NCBI GenBank assembly: GCA_021201175.1
Contig: JAJQFK010000083.1
Span: 1 to 15,754 of the forward strand
Direction of reading: 5' to 3'
Source of the DNA: Candidatus Gastranaerophilales bacterium
GTDB lineage: Bacteria; Cyanobacteriota; Vampirovibrionia; Gastranaerophilales; Gastranaerophilaceae
Length of the DNA: 15,754 nucleotides
Positions 15,130 through 15,754 of the stretch are shown here, piece after piece. The notes beneath the pieces were generated by a model. The model worked only from the letters and a program-made list of their open reading frames with translations. It did no database searches and was not told the origin of the DNA. The first letter of the stretch is position 1. Every line of letters begins with the position of its first letter. Both the position numbers and the translations under genes were made by a program.

Positions 15130-15754
15130 TTATTTCCCAAATCTTCTTATTCGTGAGGCGAATTCAAGTATTGCTTTAATAAATTCAGATTTATCAAAAT
15201 CAGGCCAAAAAACATCTGTTACATATATTTCCGTATATGCACACTGCCATAAAAGATAATTGCTTATTCTTTTTTCTCCTCCCGTTCTAATTAATAATTC
15301 AGGGTCGGGAATGTTTGATGTATATAAGTTTGAACTTATCAAGTTTTCATTTATATCTGAAATACTTATTTCTTTATTCAAAACCTGAGTACATATATTT
15401 TTAACAGCATTCGTAATTTCCGCCCTTGCACCGTAATTAAATGCAATTTGCAGATACAGCTTGTTGTAGTTTTTTGTTTCATCTTCACAGTTATGAATAA
15501 CGGCTTTTAAATTTTGTCCTAAATCATTTTTGTTACCTAAAAAACTGACTTTTATTTCATTTTTATGAAAATCAAAAATTTGTTCTTTTATAGTATTTGC
15601 AAGAAGCGACATTAAAAAATTGACTTCTTCCGTATCTCTTTTCCAATTTTCCGTAGAAAATGCATAAACGGTCAAATATTTAATATTGAACTCAATACAA
15701 TATTCAATAAGCTTTTTTAAGGAGTCAACCCCTTTTTTATGACCGGCAGCGGAG
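15130..15754 (-). CDS. Undecaprenyl diphosphate synthase, 5' end cut by the window edge
   Basis: 207 residues visible; the frame continues past 15754, so the N-terminus with the catalytic 'MDGNGRWA' Asp is outside. Seen are 'AGHKKGVDSLKKLIEYC' (near the edge), 'LTVYAFSTENWKR', 'NYGARAEI', 'PDPELLIRTGGEKRISN' and 'WPDF', all typical of cis-prenyltransferases. The enzyme extends farnesyl diphosphate with isopentenyl units to the C55 carrier lipid of peptidoglycan synthesis. The TTG at 15673-15675 within this frame is not the start, because conserved sequence continues upstream of it. First visible gene of uppS-rdgB. Confidence 0.95.
   Translation of the reverse strand, partial: SAAGHKKGVDSLKKLIEYCIEFNIKYLTVYAFSTENWKRDTEEVNFLMSLLANTIKEQIFDFHKNEIKVSFLGNKNDLGQNLKAVIHNCEDETKNYNKLYLQIAFNYGARAEITNAVKNICTQVLNKEISISDINENLISSNLYTSNIPDPELLIRTGGEKRISNYLLWQCAYTEIYVTDVFWPDFDKSEFIKAILEFASRIRRFGK

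Overview
The window is AT-rich bacterial chromosome. It has a Gram-negative-style type IV/type II pseudopilin with a class III leader, three-part ferredoxin-type glutamate synthase genes, the pgpH-ybeY-dgkA housekeeping cluster and the uppS-rdgB pair. The pilin N-terminus, the 'DVNGDKKPN' loop in its head domain and the low GC resemble gut Melainabacteria/Gastranaerophilales (non-photosynthetic Cyanobacteria). That placement is inference from remembered family resemblance, about 60% sure. Elusimicrobia or another AT-rich anaerobe would also fit.

Layout. Positions 1-3500 are an accessory region dominated by a mosaic of short palindromic interspersed repeats. It carries only a small GIY-YIG nuclease gene (246-584, minus) and a self-contained pilin transcription unit (promoter 1865-1893, gene 1185-1811, terminator 1131-1156, all minus). 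Next comes a zeta-toxin-like kinase gene with a small overlapping partner (3636-4434, plus). A minus-strand operon (8411 to 4600) encodes a split glutamate synthase: class II amidotransferase, FMN/ferredoxin subunit, then GXGXG/ferredoxin subunit. An ORF6N-domain gene (8809-9333, plus) sits between two identical 54-bp direct repeats, each of which contains an intrinsic terminator. The core cluster pgpH-ybeY-dgkA (9551-12536, plus) meets a convergent GAF plus degenerate HD-GYP gene (12655-14037, minus). A second patch of the palindromic repeats (about 14280-14545) abuts the 3' end of the uppS-rdgB operon (minus, uppS cut by the window edge).

How the genes relate. The glutamate synthase genes supply ammonia assimilation from glutamine with reduced ferredoxin as the likely donor; no GltD-type NAD(P)H subunit is in the window. 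PgpH would degrade cyclic di-AMP, YbeY matures rRNA, and DgkA recycles a lipid alcohol. UppS makes the lipid carrier for cell-wall synthesis, and RdgB clears deaminated nucleotides. The HD-GYP-like protein has lost the metal-binding HD pair and the GYP tyrosine, so it is probably a sensor or effector rather than a cyclic di-GMP phosphodiesterase.

The most interesting signal is the repeat family. Its units are bounded by inverted CGTC(A/T)TTGCGA ends and have a conserved outer arm around an inner hairpin whose sequence changes while its pairing is kept. The GIY-YIG gene interrupts one unit exactly at its CAATC motif, that pentamer is present on both sides, and the repeat supplies the last 14 codons and the stop. 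This looks like a small gene that moves in, or with, a palindromic repeat family.
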